This document shows, piece by piece, positions 41,334 through 50,877 of a DNA stretch of 64,000 nucleotides (its first letter is position 1; the number at the start of each line of letters is the position of its first letter). The translations under genes were made by a program, and so were the position numbers. The notes beneath the pieces were generated by a model, which was given only the letters and a program-made list of their open reading frames with translations, did no database searches and had not been told where the DNA came from. This stretch comes from an uncultured Methanomicrobiales archaeon (lineage in GTDB: Archaea > Halobacteriota > Methanomicrobia > Methanomicrobiales > Methanospirillaceae): assembly GCA_903832665.1 (NCBI GenBank), contig CAILCG010000020.1:1-64000 (forward strand), in the 5' to 3' direction.

Positions 41334-42115
41334 TCGGCAAGGACATCAGGATCGAACGGATCATGGATCGCAATACGGGCAGGGCAGTCATCGTGCCGAT
41401 GGACCACGGGTTCTCCATGGGACAGATCGACGGGCTCCTCGATATGACGCAGGTCATCTCGGACGTGAGCAACGGGGGCGCGAATGCGATTGTGCTCCAC
41501 AAGGGCCTGGTCAAGCGCGGGCACCGGAAGCATGGCCGCGATATCGGCCTCTTCATCCACCTCTCGGGGAGCACCTCGTTAAACCCGGACCCGAACGACA
41601 AGGTCCAGGTCTGTACCGTGGAAGAAGCGATCGCGCTCGGGGCCGACGGGGTCTCGATCCATATCAACCTCGGGGCACCCAATGAGTCCAAGATGCTGGA
41701 GATCGGTGCCAATGTGGCCCGGGACTGCAACCGCTGGGGCATACCGCTCCTCATCATGAGCTACCCGCGGGGCAAGGGCATCGACTCCTTCTCCCCGCAG
41801 TCGATCGGGCATGCGGTCCGGGTGGCCGAGGAGCTCGGCGCCGATCTCATCAAGACCAACTACCCCAACGATCCGGCAGCCTTCGGCAGGATCGTCAAGG
41901 CCTGCTCAGTGCCGGTCTTCATCGCGGGCGGCGAGAAGTGCGCTGACCTTGAGTCGCTCCAGATCATCCGGGACTCGGTCAATGCCGGCGGCGCCGGGGT
42001 CTGCGTGGGACGGAACGCCTTCCAGCGCAAAGACACCAAGGCATTTGTCCAGGCACTCTGCAACGTGGTGCACCGCAACGTGGACCCGGCAAAGGCGCTG
42101 GAGCAGCACAAATGA
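41330..42115 (+). CDS. ADTH synthase/fructose-bisphosphate aldolase paralogue
   Basis: 261 residues, a tandem paralogue of the gene before it ([32 protein letters not shown]). The position suggests it makes the deoxy-ketofructose phosphate substrate for ADTH synthase, as M. jannaschii MJ1585 does, but it could equally be a second ADTH synthase or an FBP aldolase. The active-site Lys and Asp are present. Joined to both neighbours by ATGA overlaps. Confidence 0.85.
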   Translation: MIGKDIRIERIMDRNTGRAVIVPMDHGFSMGQIDGLLDMTQVISDVSNGGANAIVLHKGLVKRGHRKHGRDIGLFIHLSGSTSLNPDPNDKVQVCTVEEAIALGADGVSIHINLGAPNESKMLEIGANVARDCNRWGIPLLIMSYPRGKGIDSFSPQSIGHAVRVAEELGADLIKTNYPNDPAAFGRIVKACSVPVFIAGGEKCADLESLQIIRDSVNAGGAGVCVGRNAFQRKDTKAFVQALCNVVHRNVDPAKALEQHK

Positions 42116-43098
42116 AACAGTTCTGGGTCGATATCCGCCCCTGGAACAAGGACGTCGCCACCACTGCAATCGAGAGCGGTGCGGATGCGCTGGTCGTGGA
42201 TAAGGCAGAAGATGTCAGGCGCCTGGGGCGCATCGCAACCATTGCACCGGATGGGGACATGAAGATCGGCAGCGATGTTGCGGAGATTACCATCACCGAC
42301 AAGGCGAGCGAGAACAAGGCCGCTGAGCTCGGCAGGCACAAGCCCGTCATCGTCACGACCAGCGACTGGACCGTCATCCCGCTCGAAAATCTCGTGGCCC
42401 AGTCCGACCACATCATCGCGCGGGTGAAGAACGTGGCGGAAGCCGAGATGGCGAGCCATGTGCTGGAGAAGGGTGTGTACGGCATCCTCCTCACGACCAC
42501 CGATCCCGCGGTTGTCAAGGCAGTCGCGGCGATCCTCAAGAGCACGACCGGAAAAGTCGGGCTTGTCCCGTTCAGAGTAACAAAGATCCAGCCCGTGGGC
42601 ATGGGTGACCGGGTCTGCGTGGATACGTGCTCGATGCTCTCGGACGGAGAGGGCATGCTAATGGGAAACACCTCATCCGCGATGCTGCTCGTCCATGCCG
42701 AGACACTCGAGAACCCCTACGTGGCCCCGCGTCCCTTCCGGGTGAATGCCGGCGCCGTGCATGCGTACATCCTCCTGCCGGACGGCAGGACCGCGTACCT
42801 CGCGGATCTCGCAACCGGCGGCCAGGTGCTCGTCTCGGACAGCAAAGGCACCGCCCACTCTGCCATTGTCGGACGGGTCAAGATCGAACGGCGGCCCCTG
42901 CTGCTCGTTGAGGCAGCTGCCGGTCCGGCCAAGGTGAGCCTGATCCTCCAGAACGCAGAAACAATCCGCCTGGTAGGAAAAGATGGCAAAGCAATCTCGG
43001 TCGTCACGCTTGCAGTCGGCGATGAGATCCTCGGCAGTATTCTTGAGGGCGGCCGGCACTTCGGAATGGCTGTCAAAGAGACGATCCGCGAAAAATGA
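42112..43098 (+). CDS. aroB': 3-dehydroquinate synthase II
   Basis: 328 residues. Oxidatively deaminates and cyclises ADTH to 3-dehydroquinate using NAD, the archaeal replacement for AroB (MJ1249 type). It begins [20 protein letters not shown] and has GKVGLVPFRVTKIQPVGMGDRVCVDTCSML-type central motifs and a GSILEGGRHFGMAVKETI C-terminus. Directly follows the two aldolase genes in the order of the pathway. Confidence 0.93.
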   Translation: MKQFWVDIRPWNKDVATTAIESGADALVVDKAEDVRRLGRIATIAPDGDMKIGSDVAEITITDKASENKAAELGRHKPVIVTTSDWTVIPLENLVAQSDHIIARVKNVAEAEMASHVLEKGVYGILLTTTDPAVVKAVAAILKSTTGKVGLVPFRVTKIQPVGMGDRVCVDTCSMLSDGEGMLMGNTSSAMLLVHAETLENPYVAPRPFRVNAGAVHAYILLPDGRTAYLADLATGGQVLVSDSKGTAHSAIVGRVKIERRPLLLVEAAAGPAKVSLILQNAETIRLVGKDGKAISVVTLAVGDEILGSILEGGRHFGMAVKETIREK

Positions 43099-43937
43099 CC
43101 GGGACCATGAAGCAGAAGGCAGGCATCATTGGCGGGACCGGCAAGATGGGCCGGCTCTTTGCGAAAGTCTTTGAAAACGCCGGGTACGAAGTGCTCGTCT
43201 CGGGAAGAAAGACCGCCATCACGGCTGCGGATATCGCAGAGCAATGCGATATCGTGATCATCTCGGTCCCCATCCGGGAGACCGTGAAGGTGATCGAATC
43301 GATCGCCCCGCGATTACAACCCGGCCAGCTCCTCTGCGACTTCACGTCGCTCAAGGTGCGGCCCGTGGAAGCGATGCTCACCTCAAAAGCGGACGTGATC
43401 GGCCTCCACCCGATGTTCGGGCCCACGGTAAAATCCATCAGTCGCCAGACCATCATCGTCTGTCCCGCCCGGGCAGACAACGCCCGCGTCACCGCACTTG
43501 TCGGCATCTTCGAAGCGCAGGGTGCGATCTGCACGATCGCCACTCCCGAAGAGCACGACCGGATCGTGGCCGTAGTGCAGGGCCTCACCCACTTCGTGAC
43601 CCTCTGCATGGCCAACACCGTGCGGCGCCTCGGCATCGATCTCCACACCACGGGAAAGTTCGAGAGCCCCGTGTACCAGATCGAGCTCTCGCTGGTGGGG
43701 AGGCTCCTCTCGCAGGACCCTGCCCTCTATGCCGACATCCTCCAGCAGAACCCGTACGTGCCGGAAGTGCTTGCGGCCTGCCGGAATTCCGCTGCGGATC
43801 TCGCCGCGATTGTCGAGGCAAAGGACCCCGAGCAGTTCCGGAAATTTTTCGAGCAGAACAGCCGCCATCTCGGCACCTACTGCCAGGAAGGCCAGAAGAC
43901 CACCGATGCCCTGATCGAATGCATGGTGAACCGATGA
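43095..43937 (+). CDS. tyrA: Prephenate dehydrogenase
   Basis: 280 residues. Oxidises prephenate to 4-hydroxyphenylpyruvate for tyrosine. N-terminal Rossmann motif GIIGGTGKMGRLFA, then IISVPIRETVKVIE and LHPMFGPTV (active-site His). The C-terminal helical domain is complete. Overlaps both neighbours by ATGA. Confidence 0.92.
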   Translation: MTGTMKQKAGIIGGTGKMGRLFAKVFENAGYEVLVSGRKTAITAADIAEQCDIVIISVPIRETVKVIESIAPRLQPGQLLCDFTSLKVRPVEAMLTSKADVIGLHPMFGPTVKSISRQTIIVCPARADNARVTALVGIFEAQGAICTIATPEEHDRIVAVVQGLTHFVTLCMANTVRRLGIDLHTTGKFESPVYQIELSLVGRLLSQDPALYADILQQNPYVPEVLAACRNSAADLAAIVEAKDPEQFRKFFEQNSRHLGTYCQEGQKTTDALIECMVNR

Positions 43938-44776
43938 TACCCGAAACAGCACCGCGGAAACCGGCTCAAAAACCGGTGCGTCTCATCACGCTCGGGCCCG
44001 AGGGCACCTTCTCCCATGAAGTGGCGCTGAAGCTGAACCTCGCAAAGCCCGAAGACCTCGTCTTCCTCCCCACCATCAACGGTATCATGGCGGCTGTTGC
44101 GAGGGGCGAAGGGGACGGGATCGTCCCGATGGAGAACTCCGAGGCGGGCAGTGTCGGCGAGACCCTGGACGGCCTCTCGCGGCATCCCCTCTTCATCACG
44201 GGCGAGATGTACATGCCCATCCACCACAACCTCGCCTCGCTCGTACCGCTCAAAGAGATCCGCGTCATCTACGCCCATCCCCAGACGCACGAGCAGTGCA
44301 GCGAAGCGATCGAGAAGTGGGGCGTTCCCGTGATCTACACGAGCAGCAATGCCGCAAGTGCACTCGAAGCAAAGAAGACTCCCAATGCCGGCGCCCTCAT
44401 CCCGGTCATCGCCGCCGGCCTCTACCATATGCCGATCCTGGTCCGGAACACCGAGAACAATCCCTCCAACACCACCCGGTTCGTCCGGATCTCGCACACG
44501 CCCCGTCATGACACACCGCCGGAAAAATGCAGCATCCTCATCGATCCGGACACGGATCGCTCGGGCCTCCTCCATGAGCTGCTCGGTGCGTTCGCCCGCC
44601 GGGAGATCAACCTGACCCGGATCGAGTCCCGGCCCTCCAAGCGCAAGATCGGCGAGTACGTCTTCTTCCTCGATACCACGTGGTCGCCAGAGACCGCTGA
44701 AGCGATCGCGGAACTCAAAACCATCACGAGCGTCAAGGAACTCGGCTGCTACCGGAAGATCGGGGTGCCGGCATGA
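43934..44776 (+). CDS. pheA: Prephenate dehydratase with ACT domain
   Basis: 280 residues. Converts prephenate to phenylpyruvate for phenylalanine. The catalytic domain has LGPEGTFSHEVALK, GIVPMENSEAGSV and NTTRFVRIS (the TRF motif). The C-terminal ACT domain (about 195-270: LLHELLGAFARREINLTRIESRP) binds Phe for feedback control. The start is the ATG at 43934, overlapping tyrA's stop; longer upstream frames are shadows. Confidence 0.93.
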   Translation: MIPETAPRKPAQKPVRLITLGPEGTFSHEVALKLNLAKPEDLVFLPTINGIMAAVARGEGDGIVPMENSEAGSVGETLDGLSRHPLFITGEMYMPIHHNLASLVPLKEIRVIYAHPQTHEQCSEAIEKWGVPVIYTSSNAASALEAKKTPNAGALIPVIAAGLYHMPILVRNTENNPSNTTRFVRISHTPRHDTPPEKCSILIDPDTDRSGLLHELLGAFARREINLTRIESRPSKRKIGEYVFFLDTTWSPETAEAIAELKTITSVKELGCYRKIGVPA

Positions 44777-46038
44777 AGCAGACACCGCCGCAGGTCCATG
44801 ACGCAGACCTGACCGTTACAGCCCCGCCCTCAAAAAGTTACACCCACCGGGCCCTCATCGCGGGATCCCTGGGGCAGGGCAGAACGGTTGTCACGAACCC
44901 GCTCGAGGCGGAAGATACGCGCCTCACGCTCGCAGCATTGCGGGCGCTCGGAGTGCAGGCCGACCTCGAGGAGGACCGCATCACCATCGAAGGATGCGAC
45001 GGCCTCCTGCCGACCGCTGGAGAGACCACCCTTGATCTCGACAACTCCGGCACCAGCCTCCGACTTCTCACGTCCCTCGCCCTGCTCTGCCGGCATCCCG
45101 TCACCCTCACGGGCAGCCAGCGGATGCAGGAACGGCCGATCGGCCCGCTGGCAGTCGCCCTCCCCGCGATCGGGGGCCGGGTGGAGTTTCTCAAAAAGGA
45201 TGGCTACCCACCGCTCCGGGTGAGCGGCCATCTCCGGGGAGGAGAGGTCACGATAGACGGCTCCATCAGCAGCCAGTTCATCTCCTCCATCCTGGCCGCA
45301 GCCCCGTACGCTGATAGCGAAATCGTGGTAAAAATTCCCGCACCGCCGGCCTCCGCCTCCTATCTGGATATCACGCTCGATGTGATGAGCACCTTCGGGG
45401 CGAAAGTCGACCGGACCGGATGTGAGCGCTTCGCGGTAAGCCCGACCCATCACTACCGGGGCCGCGAATATGCGGTCGAGGGAGACTACTCCTCCGCCTC
45501 GTACTTCTTTGCCCTCGCGGCGATCTGTGGCGGGAAAGTAACGGTAAAGAACCTGGCCCCCGCATCCGTGCAGGGCGACCGCCGGTTCCTCAATGCCCTT
45601 CAGGCAATGGGCTGCACCGTGACGTACGGCACGCAGTCAGTCACGGTAGAAAATTCCGGAGACCTGAACGGGATCACCTTCGACATGGCCACCTCGCCCG
45701 ACACGGTCCAGACGCTCTGCATGGTCGCGGCGATGGCAGGCTCGCCCACCACCATCACGGGCATCAGCCATCTGAAGTTCAAGGAGAGCGATCGTATCAA
45801 TGGCACCGCAGACCGGCTCCGTGCGCTCGGCGGAAATGTGACCGTTGGCGACGACTGGATCACGATTAAACCCGCCCGCCTGCATGGCGACACCATCGAG
45901 CCGGCAAACGATCACCGCACAGCGATGAGCTTTGCCATCCTGGGCTGCGGCATCGGGGGAATTACGATCGAGAACGCAGAGTGTGTTGACAAATCCTTCC
46001 CAGGATTCTGGGAGCAGCTGGCCGGGGTCGCCCCATGA
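44773..46038 (+). CDS. aroA: 3-phosphoshikimate 1-carboxyvinyltransferase (EPSP synthase)
   Basis: 421 residues. Joins shikimate 3-phosphate and PEP. Motifs: SKSYTHRALIAGSLG near 15, LDNSGTSLRLLT, QRMQERPIGPLA, and HLKFKESDRINGTADRLRALGG near 335. Two-domain fold of normal length. In the operon order it sits just before shikimate kinase although it acts after it. Confidence 0.95.
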   Translation: MKQTPPQVHDADLTVTAPPSKSYTHRALIAGSLGQGRTVVTNPLEAEDTRLTLAALRALGVQADLEEDRITIEGCDGLLPTAGETTLDLDNSGTSLRLLTSLALLCRHPVTLTGSQRMQERPIGPLAVALPAIGGRVEFLKKDGYPPLRVSGHLRGGEVTIDGSISSQFISSILAAAPYADSEIVVKIPAPPASASYLDITLDVMSTFGAKVDRTGCERFAVSPTHHYRGREYAVEGDYSSASYFFALAAICGGKVTVKNLAPASVQGDRRFLNALQAMGCTVTYGTQSVTVENSGDLNGITFDMATSPDTVQTLCMVAAMAGSPTTITGISHLKFKESDRINGTADRLRALGGNVTVGDDWITIKPARLHGDTIEPANDHRTAMSFAILGCGIGGITIENAECVDKSFPGFWEQLAGVAP

Positions 46039-47426
46039 GGAGGATTGTGCTGACCGGGTTCCGCGGCACCGGCAAGAGCGAAGTCGGAAAGATTCTCGCC
46101 CGCCTGCTGAACCTGCCCCTCCTGGATACGGACCAACTCGTGGAGCAGAAGACCGGCAGGTCCATCCCCTCGATCTTTCACGAAGACGGGGAGGAGCGGT
46201 TCCGAGCCGAGGAGCGTGCGGTCATTGCCTCTCTCCCTCCCGGCAACGCGATCATCAGCACTGGCGGGGGAGCGATCCTCGACCCGAAGAACATGGAGCA
46301 CCTCCGCAGGGAGAGCATCGTCATCCTCCTGACGGCCGGTATCGATGCGATCGAACCGAGGCTGGCCCGGGCCCCCCGGCCCGCACTGACCAGTCTCCCG
46401 CTCCGGGAAGAGATCGCAACCCTGCTGGACCAGCGCCGCCAGCACTATTCTGCATCGGCCGATCTCTGTATCGATACCAGCGAAACCACCCCGCAGGAAG
46501 CAGGAGAGAAGATCCTGCACTTCCTCAGGGAGGGAGTCCCGAATGTTGCGCAGCGCACGAAGGCCCTGGCGTTCTTCAGGACCGGGCGGATTCCCCCCCG
46601 GGCACTGCACCAGCTGGAGGAAGTGCTCACGGGTGCCGGCCGGGACCCGCAGACCCGCATCATGGGGGTGGCGGGGTACCCGTGCGCCCACAGCAAGAGC
46701 CCGGCCCTCTTCAACGGGCTCTTTGAACAGTACGGCCTCAACTACCACTACACCTGGTTCGAAGACCCGGCCATCTCCCGGATCATGGAAGTGGCCCGGG
46801 ACGTGGATGCCAAAGGGCTCTCGGTCACAATCCCGTTCAAGGCCGACGTGATGGAGTACGTTGATGAAGTGGACGAGCACGCGGCCCGGCCCATCGGCAC
46901 CGTGAACACGGTAGTCTTTTCCTGCGGAACGGCAGTCGGGTACAATACCGACTGGCTGGGCGTGCGAAAGCCCCTGATCCACCTGAAGGGAGCAAAGGCG
47001 GTACTGCTCGGGGCCGGAGGGGTTGCGGCGGCCGCGGCCTATGCGCTGGTCGACCTCGATATGGACGTGACGATCCTGAACCGGACACCGGCAAAAGCAA
47101 AAATCCTCGCCGACAGGTTTGGCTGCAAATTTGCGGACTGGGATGCATTTGATGCGATAAAACCCGATCTGGTAGTGAATACAACACCACTTGGCATGGA
47201 GCCCGATACCCGGAGCCCCCTGAAAGACGCACAGATCCTGCCCGGGATGACCATCTATGACCTTGTCTACACGCCGCCCGAGACACCACTCATCCAGGCT
47301 GCCCGGAAGAAAGGGTGTCCCACCATCCTCGGGACCGAGATGTTCATCCACCAGGCGCGTGAACAGTTCTACCTGAACTTTGGTATCGATGTACCGGATG
47401 CAATTATACGGGAGCTCGTAGCATGA
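46035..47426 (+). CDS. aroKE: Fused shikimate kinase-shikimate dehydrogenase
   Basis: 463 residues with two enzymes in one chain. Residues 1-170 are a bacterial-type P-loop shikimate kinase (Walker A GFRGTGKS at 8-15, [21 protein letters not shown]). Residues about 200-463 are shikimate dehydrogenase ([26 protein letters not shown] with catalytic Lys, [13 protein letters not shown] Rossmann loop, NRTPAKA, NTTPLGM). Most archaea use an unrelated GHMP-type shikimate kinase, so the kinase half is of bacterial type. The two activities are consecutive, so fusion may help channel shikimate. Confidence 0.92.
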   Translation: MRRIVLTGFRGTGKSEVGKILARLLNLPLLDTDQLVEQKTGRSIPSIFHEDGEERFRAEERAVIASLPPGNAIISTGGGAILDPKNMEHLRRESIVILLTAGIDAIEPRLARAPRPALTSLPLREEIATLLDQRRQHYSASADLCIDTSETTPQEAGEKILHFLREGVPNVAQRTKALAFFRTGRIPPRALHQLEEVLTGAGRDPQTRIMGVAGYPCAHSKSPALFNGLFEQYGLNYHYTWFEDPAISRIMEVARDVDAKGLSVTIPFKADVMEYVDEVDEHAARPIGTVNTVVFSCGTAVGYNTDWLGVRKPLIHLKGAKAVLLGAGGVAAAAAYALVDLDMDVTILNRTPAKAKILADRFGCKFADWDAFDAIKPDLVVNTTPLGMEPDTRSPLKDAQILPGMTIYDLVYTPPETPLIQAARKKGCPTILGTEMFIHQAREQFYLNFGIDVPDAIIRELVA

Positions 47427-48412
47427 ACACATTTGGCAGATATTTCAGGTGCACCACCTTCGGCGAGAGCCACGGGCCGGCCGTGGGCGTGGTGATCGAC
47501 GGGTGCCCGGCAGGCATGGCACTGGCAGAAGACGATATCCAGCCCCTCCTTAACCGGCGGCGCCCGGGCACCTCCCCCCTCACGTCCCCGCGTCAGGAGG
47601 CGGACCGGGTGGAGATCCTCTCGGGCACGTTCGAGGGAAAGACCACCGGCACCCCCATTGCCCTCATGGTGAAAAACGAGCACCAGCTGTCAAAGGATTA
47701 CGAGGAGTTACGCGAAAAATTCCGCCCGGGCCATGCCGACTTTACGTACCTGGAGAAGTTCGGCATCCGGGATCACCGTGGCGGCGGGAGGAGTTCGGGA
47801 AGGGAAACCCTCTCCCGCGTGGCTGCCGGCGCCGTAGCAATGAAATGCCTGGCTGAACGGGGAATCACGATCACCGGGAAGATCTGTGAAGTCCATGGCC
47901 GGACCCTGCCCGCAGAGATAGAGCGGGAGATCCTTACCGCAAAGGCGGCCGGGGATTCTGTGGGGGGGATCGTGGAGATCACCGCCACCGGGTGCCCCGC
48001 CGGGCTTGGCGATCCGGTCTTTGGGAAACTCGATGCCCTCATTGCGGGTGCGATGATGGGGATCGGGGCGGTCAAGGGAGTCGAGATCGGCGACGGGTTT
48101 GCAGCAGCACGGGCGTTTGGCAGCCAGAACAATGACCCGATGACGGCTGACGGCTTCCTGAGCAATCACGCGGGCGGGATCCTGGGCGGGATCTCCTCCG
48201 GCCAGGACATTGTTGTGCGGATTGCGGTGAAACCCACGCCATCGATCGCAAAAGTCCAGCAGACCCGGGACATCCACGGGAACGGTTGTGAGATCTCCGT
48301 GGGGGGCCGGCACGATCCCTGCATTGTTCCCCGCATTGTCCCGGTGGCCGAGGCAATGCTGGCGCTGGTGCTCCTCGACTGCGTGCTGGAAGAGATGAAA
48401 TACCTGAGGTAA
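47423..48412 (+). CDS. aroC: Chorismate synthase
   Basis: 329 residues. Makes chorismate from EPSP with reduced flavin. Motifs: [64 protein letters not shown]. It ends at 48412, last gene of the operon, slightly shorter at the C-terminus than bacterial forms but usual for archaea. Confidence 0.95.
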   Translation: MNTFGRYFRCTTFGESHGPAVGVVIDGCPAGMALAEDDIQPLLNRRRPGTSPLTSPRQEADRVEILSGTFEGKTTGTPIALMVKNEHQLSKDYEELREKFRPGHADFTYLEKFGIRDHRGGGRSSGRETLSRVAAGAVAMKCLAERGITITGKICEVHGRTLPAEIEREILTAKAAGDSVGGIVEITATGCPAGLGDPVFGKLDALIAGAMMGIGAVKGVEIGDGFAAARAFGSQNNDPMTADGFLSNHAGGILGGISSGQDIVVRIAVKPTPSIAKVQQTRDIHGNGCEISVGGRHDPCIVPRIVPVAEAMLALVLLDCVLEEMKYLR

Positions 48413-48512
48413 AGACGCCCCGGTTCGTAACGGTATCCGGGCATTCCCCTGGTGAGACACGAAACCGGGTGCGACCCTTAACGGGAATACCAGCAAAAAT
48501 CCGGTTTCGATC

Positions 48513-48527
48513 TTTTTTTTTATTTTT
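48513..48527 (+). terminator. T-rich terminator of the aromatic operon
   Basis: A TTTTTTTTTATTTTT tract about 100 bases after aroC; U-rich tracts terminate archaeal transcription. A TATA-like AAATATTTAAG at about 48552-48562 then serves the next gene. Confidence 0.55.
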
Positions 48528-48589
48528 CGGCGGGTCCGGGCCAGCACAACAGAAAATATTTAAGATCCCTGGATAGAGAGGGACGAACC

Positions 48590-49090
48590 ATGAACTATCT
48601 TCTTTGTATGGGATTACTGGCGGCACTCCTGGTAACTGCCGGATGTAGCGGGGTGAACCAGGCTCCCGCGGTCACTCCAACCCCGCAGATCATTTATGTG
48701 ACGGTTCTCGTAACTCCAACGCCGCCAATTACTGAAGAAACAACAGCAGCAACTGCCCCCCCGGCTCTTGATACCCCGTCAGAACGAAAAATTACGGACG
48801 GGTACTGGTGCCGGGATACTACGATGAATATCGGGACGGCACCCACTGAAATAAAAGAATGCTACCAGTTCTTCCCGGACATGACGTACAAATGGGGGTA
48901 CTCACCCGGATGGCGAATGGGAAAATCACTGAGTTGTTCCGGTGATCCAGGAGTAAAATGTACCTATGTACTGAACGGGAAAGGCCTGTATGAAGTCGAG
49001 GGAGGATACTCGTACATATTAAGCGGAGATTCGCTCATTGATCCTCACGATCCTCCGTACTTCACGTGGTCTGCTGCCGGGATACCATAA
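48590..49090 (+). CDS. Predicted lipoprotein
   Basis: 166 residues. Lipoprotein signal MNYLLCMGLLAALLVTAGCSG with the lipobox VTAGC at residues 15-19, a Pro/Thr-rich linker (TPTPQIIYVTVLVTPTPP), then a small Cys/Tyr-rich domain (GYWCRDTT, KECYQFFPDMTYKWGY, CSGDPGVKCTY). Ribosome-binding GAGAGGGA before the ATG. Function unknown. Confidence 0.8.
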   Translation: MNYLLCMGLLAALLVTAGCSGVNQAPAVTPTPQIIYVTVLVTPTPPITEETTAATAPPALDTPSERKITDGYWCRDTTMNIGTAPTEIKECYQFFPDMTYKWGYSPGWRMGKSLSCSGDPGVKCTYVLNGKGLYEVEGGYSYILSGDSLIDPHDPPYFTWSAAGIP

Positions 49091-49196
49091 TATTTCACCA
49101 CCATTTTTCCACCAAATTTTTTTAAGAAGTGCCCCGGGCCACGGTAAACGCAGGTGCCCGGAGATTGAACAGTCACGGGAATCGCCGGGAACTCTG

Positions 49197-49330
49197 GTAA
49201 CACTGCCTGTCCATCACCGAACCGCAAATCCCGCCCCGGGCTCTTTGAAATCGCCGCAGCACCAGGGTATCGTGTGGCAGTGGAAGTGCATCACAGTCTG
49301 GCCCGCCGCTGGTGCTCATCGACTGCGTGC
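49197..49330 (-). pseudogene. Remnant of a HIT-family gene
   Basis: The minus strand encodes GQTVMHFHCHTIPWCCGDFKEP and, after a one-base shift, RGGICGSVMDRQCYQ. This matches the end of the HIT gene at 52972-53349 (GQTVMYCHCHMIPRYSGDVKEPRGGIRGVVMGKQCY). Only about the last 40 residues survive and the stop is lost. A duplicated, decaying fragment. Notably it retains the first His of the triad, which the intact gene lacks. Confidence 0.75.
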
Positions 49331-49395
49331 CAGAGCAGGGGGGGTACCATTGAAGACAGCGAGGCCAAAAACCTTTTTTAATTTCTGGGATCCCT

Positions 49396-50664
49396 TCACG
49401 CGGGAATTTTGATCTCCACCCCAAAGAGATCCCGGAAAAATGTGGATATACTGCCAAAAATCTCCGTCTTCACATCAGTCTTCCAGACGTCCCCCTCATG
49501 ATCACCGGGTGCTGCACTCATTGCATCGACACCGGTCGTGGGGGACAGGATCGGGGCAACAAGGGTCACCGGGGATGCGTTCGGTGCGGTCGTAAGAGTT
49601 GTTGTGACCGGGGGGCTGGTGACCACGGCACTATCCTGCAACCGGGTCGGAACCGCTGATGGGGCGATCACTACGTTCGCCTGCTGGGCATCCAGGGCAA
49701 ATGGGTACACAATGGGGGAAGGGGTCGGCGTGGGGATCAATGAGGGGGTCCCGTACTTCCCGATCTTCCATCCGGCACCTGACTGCCAGAGGGCATAGAG
49801 ATAGCCGTACGAATCAATGGCGACGGCATGGGTATTCCCGCCCGTCTTGCAGGAAGTGAAGTACTCCCCGGTCGGGCTGAACTCCTGGACCCGGGGAGTG
49901 TGATCAGCCACATAGACATTACCCCAGGAATCAGCAGCAATGCCGGTCGGGGTGGAGAATTGTCCTTTGCCGGTCCCCTCGCTACCCCATTTCGCGAGAA
50001 ATGTTCCGTCAGAGGTGAACTTTTGTATCCGGCGGTTGCCCGTATCAGTGACATACACGATGTCGTGAGAATCGATGGCGATACCCTCCGGGGCATTAAA
50101 CGCCCCGTCAAAAGTCCCATAAGATCCCCATTGCAGGAGATACAATCCGGTGGAATGAAATTTCTGGATCCGGTTATTGCCGGTATCGGCTATGTACACA
50201 TTGCCGGAAGAATCAATGGCAATGCCGGTTGGATGGGAGAATTGCCCGTCCCCGCTCCCCTCACGACCCCATGCCTGGCTCTCCCATGTTGAAAACTTCA
50301 TGACCGTGTTGTTCTTACGGTCGGTTGTATACACATTGCCGGAAGAATCAACGGCGATCCCGCCAGGGACCATGGCCTTCCGGTCTCCCGATTCCCCAAG
50401 GTCCCGGAACGAAATCATTGATCCATCGGAGGAAAATTCCTGGATCCGGTTATTGCCCGGGCTGGTCACGTAAACATTGTCGCTGGAATCTGTAGCAACA
50501 CCACTGGCTGTTGCAGGAGATCCACCCTCGTACGATCCCCAGGTCCTGACAAGTGTGCAGGTCTCTGCGGCAAAGACTCCCTGCGCCAGTACAATGAGGA
50601 GAAGGAGAACGACGGGCAGGATCCTCCCGGAATACCTGATGACCGGACTATGTTGAATAATCAT
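49396..50664 (-). CDS. Secreted NHL-repeat beta-propeller protein
   Basis: 422 residues with a signal peptide (RILPVVLLLLIVLAQGVFA). About six NHL blades follow, each like GIAIDSSGNVYIADTGNNRIQKF, forming a propeller (residues about 35-300). A Thr/Pro-rich linker and an unclassified C-terminal segment (ISTFFRDLFGVEIKIPA) follow. NHL propellers bind proteins, polysaccharide or nucleic acid; here it is extracellular, and the ligand is unknown. Confidence 0.88.
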   Translation of the reverse strand: MIIQHSPVIRYSGRILPVVLLLLIVLAQGVFAAETCTLVRTWGSYEGGSPATASGVATDSSDNVYVTSPGNNRIQEFSSDGSMISFRDLGESGDRKAMVPGGIAVDSSGNVYTTDRKNNTVMKFSTWESQAWGREGSGDGQFSHPTGIAIDSSGNVYIADTGNNRIQKFHSTGLYLLQWGSYGTFDGAFNAPEGIAIDSHDIVYVTDTGNRRIQKFTSDGTFLAKWGSEGTGKGQFSTPTGIAADSWGNVYVADHTPRVQEFSPTGEYFTSCKTGGNTHAVAIDSYGYLYALWQSGAGWKIGKYGTPSLIPTPTPSPIVYPFALDAQQANVVIAPSAVPTRLQDSAVVTSPPVTTTLTTAPNASPVTLVAPILSPTTGVDAMSAAPGDHEGDVWKTDVKTEIFGSISTFFRDLFGVEIKIPA

Positions 50665-50832
50665 TGGTTCACCCAGTATCTGCTGTGTCTGAAAAATCTA
50701 TTGCGCGATAAATATATTTGGATTCATCGATCTGTCCCCCGGATGTACGGACCGGCATGAATACCGGGTGATTATTCATGAGCAGGTTCGTCCGGATGGC
50801 ATTTCCGCTGGCCATAACAGAAAAAATATTTT

Positions 50833-50854
50833 CACTCAACGACGGATATAATCC
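50833..50854 (+). promoter_or_regulatory. Promoter element, copy G (right arm)
   Basis: CACTCAACGACGGATATAAT then CC, preceded by an AAAAAATATTTT tract: the right arm and TATA-like box of the recurrent element. It lies 24 bases before the ATG at 50878, close enough that TATAAT is probably the TATA box of that gene. Confidence 0.55.
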
Positions 50855-50877
50855 CCCTCCCGTCGCTTTTATTTTCA

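Noticed and set aside
45912-47432. 506-residue open frame on the minus strand over aroA and aroKE
   Set aside because: It is the antisense shadow of a GC-rich operon; the plus strand carries recognisable enzymes throughout and the minus frame has no family features.
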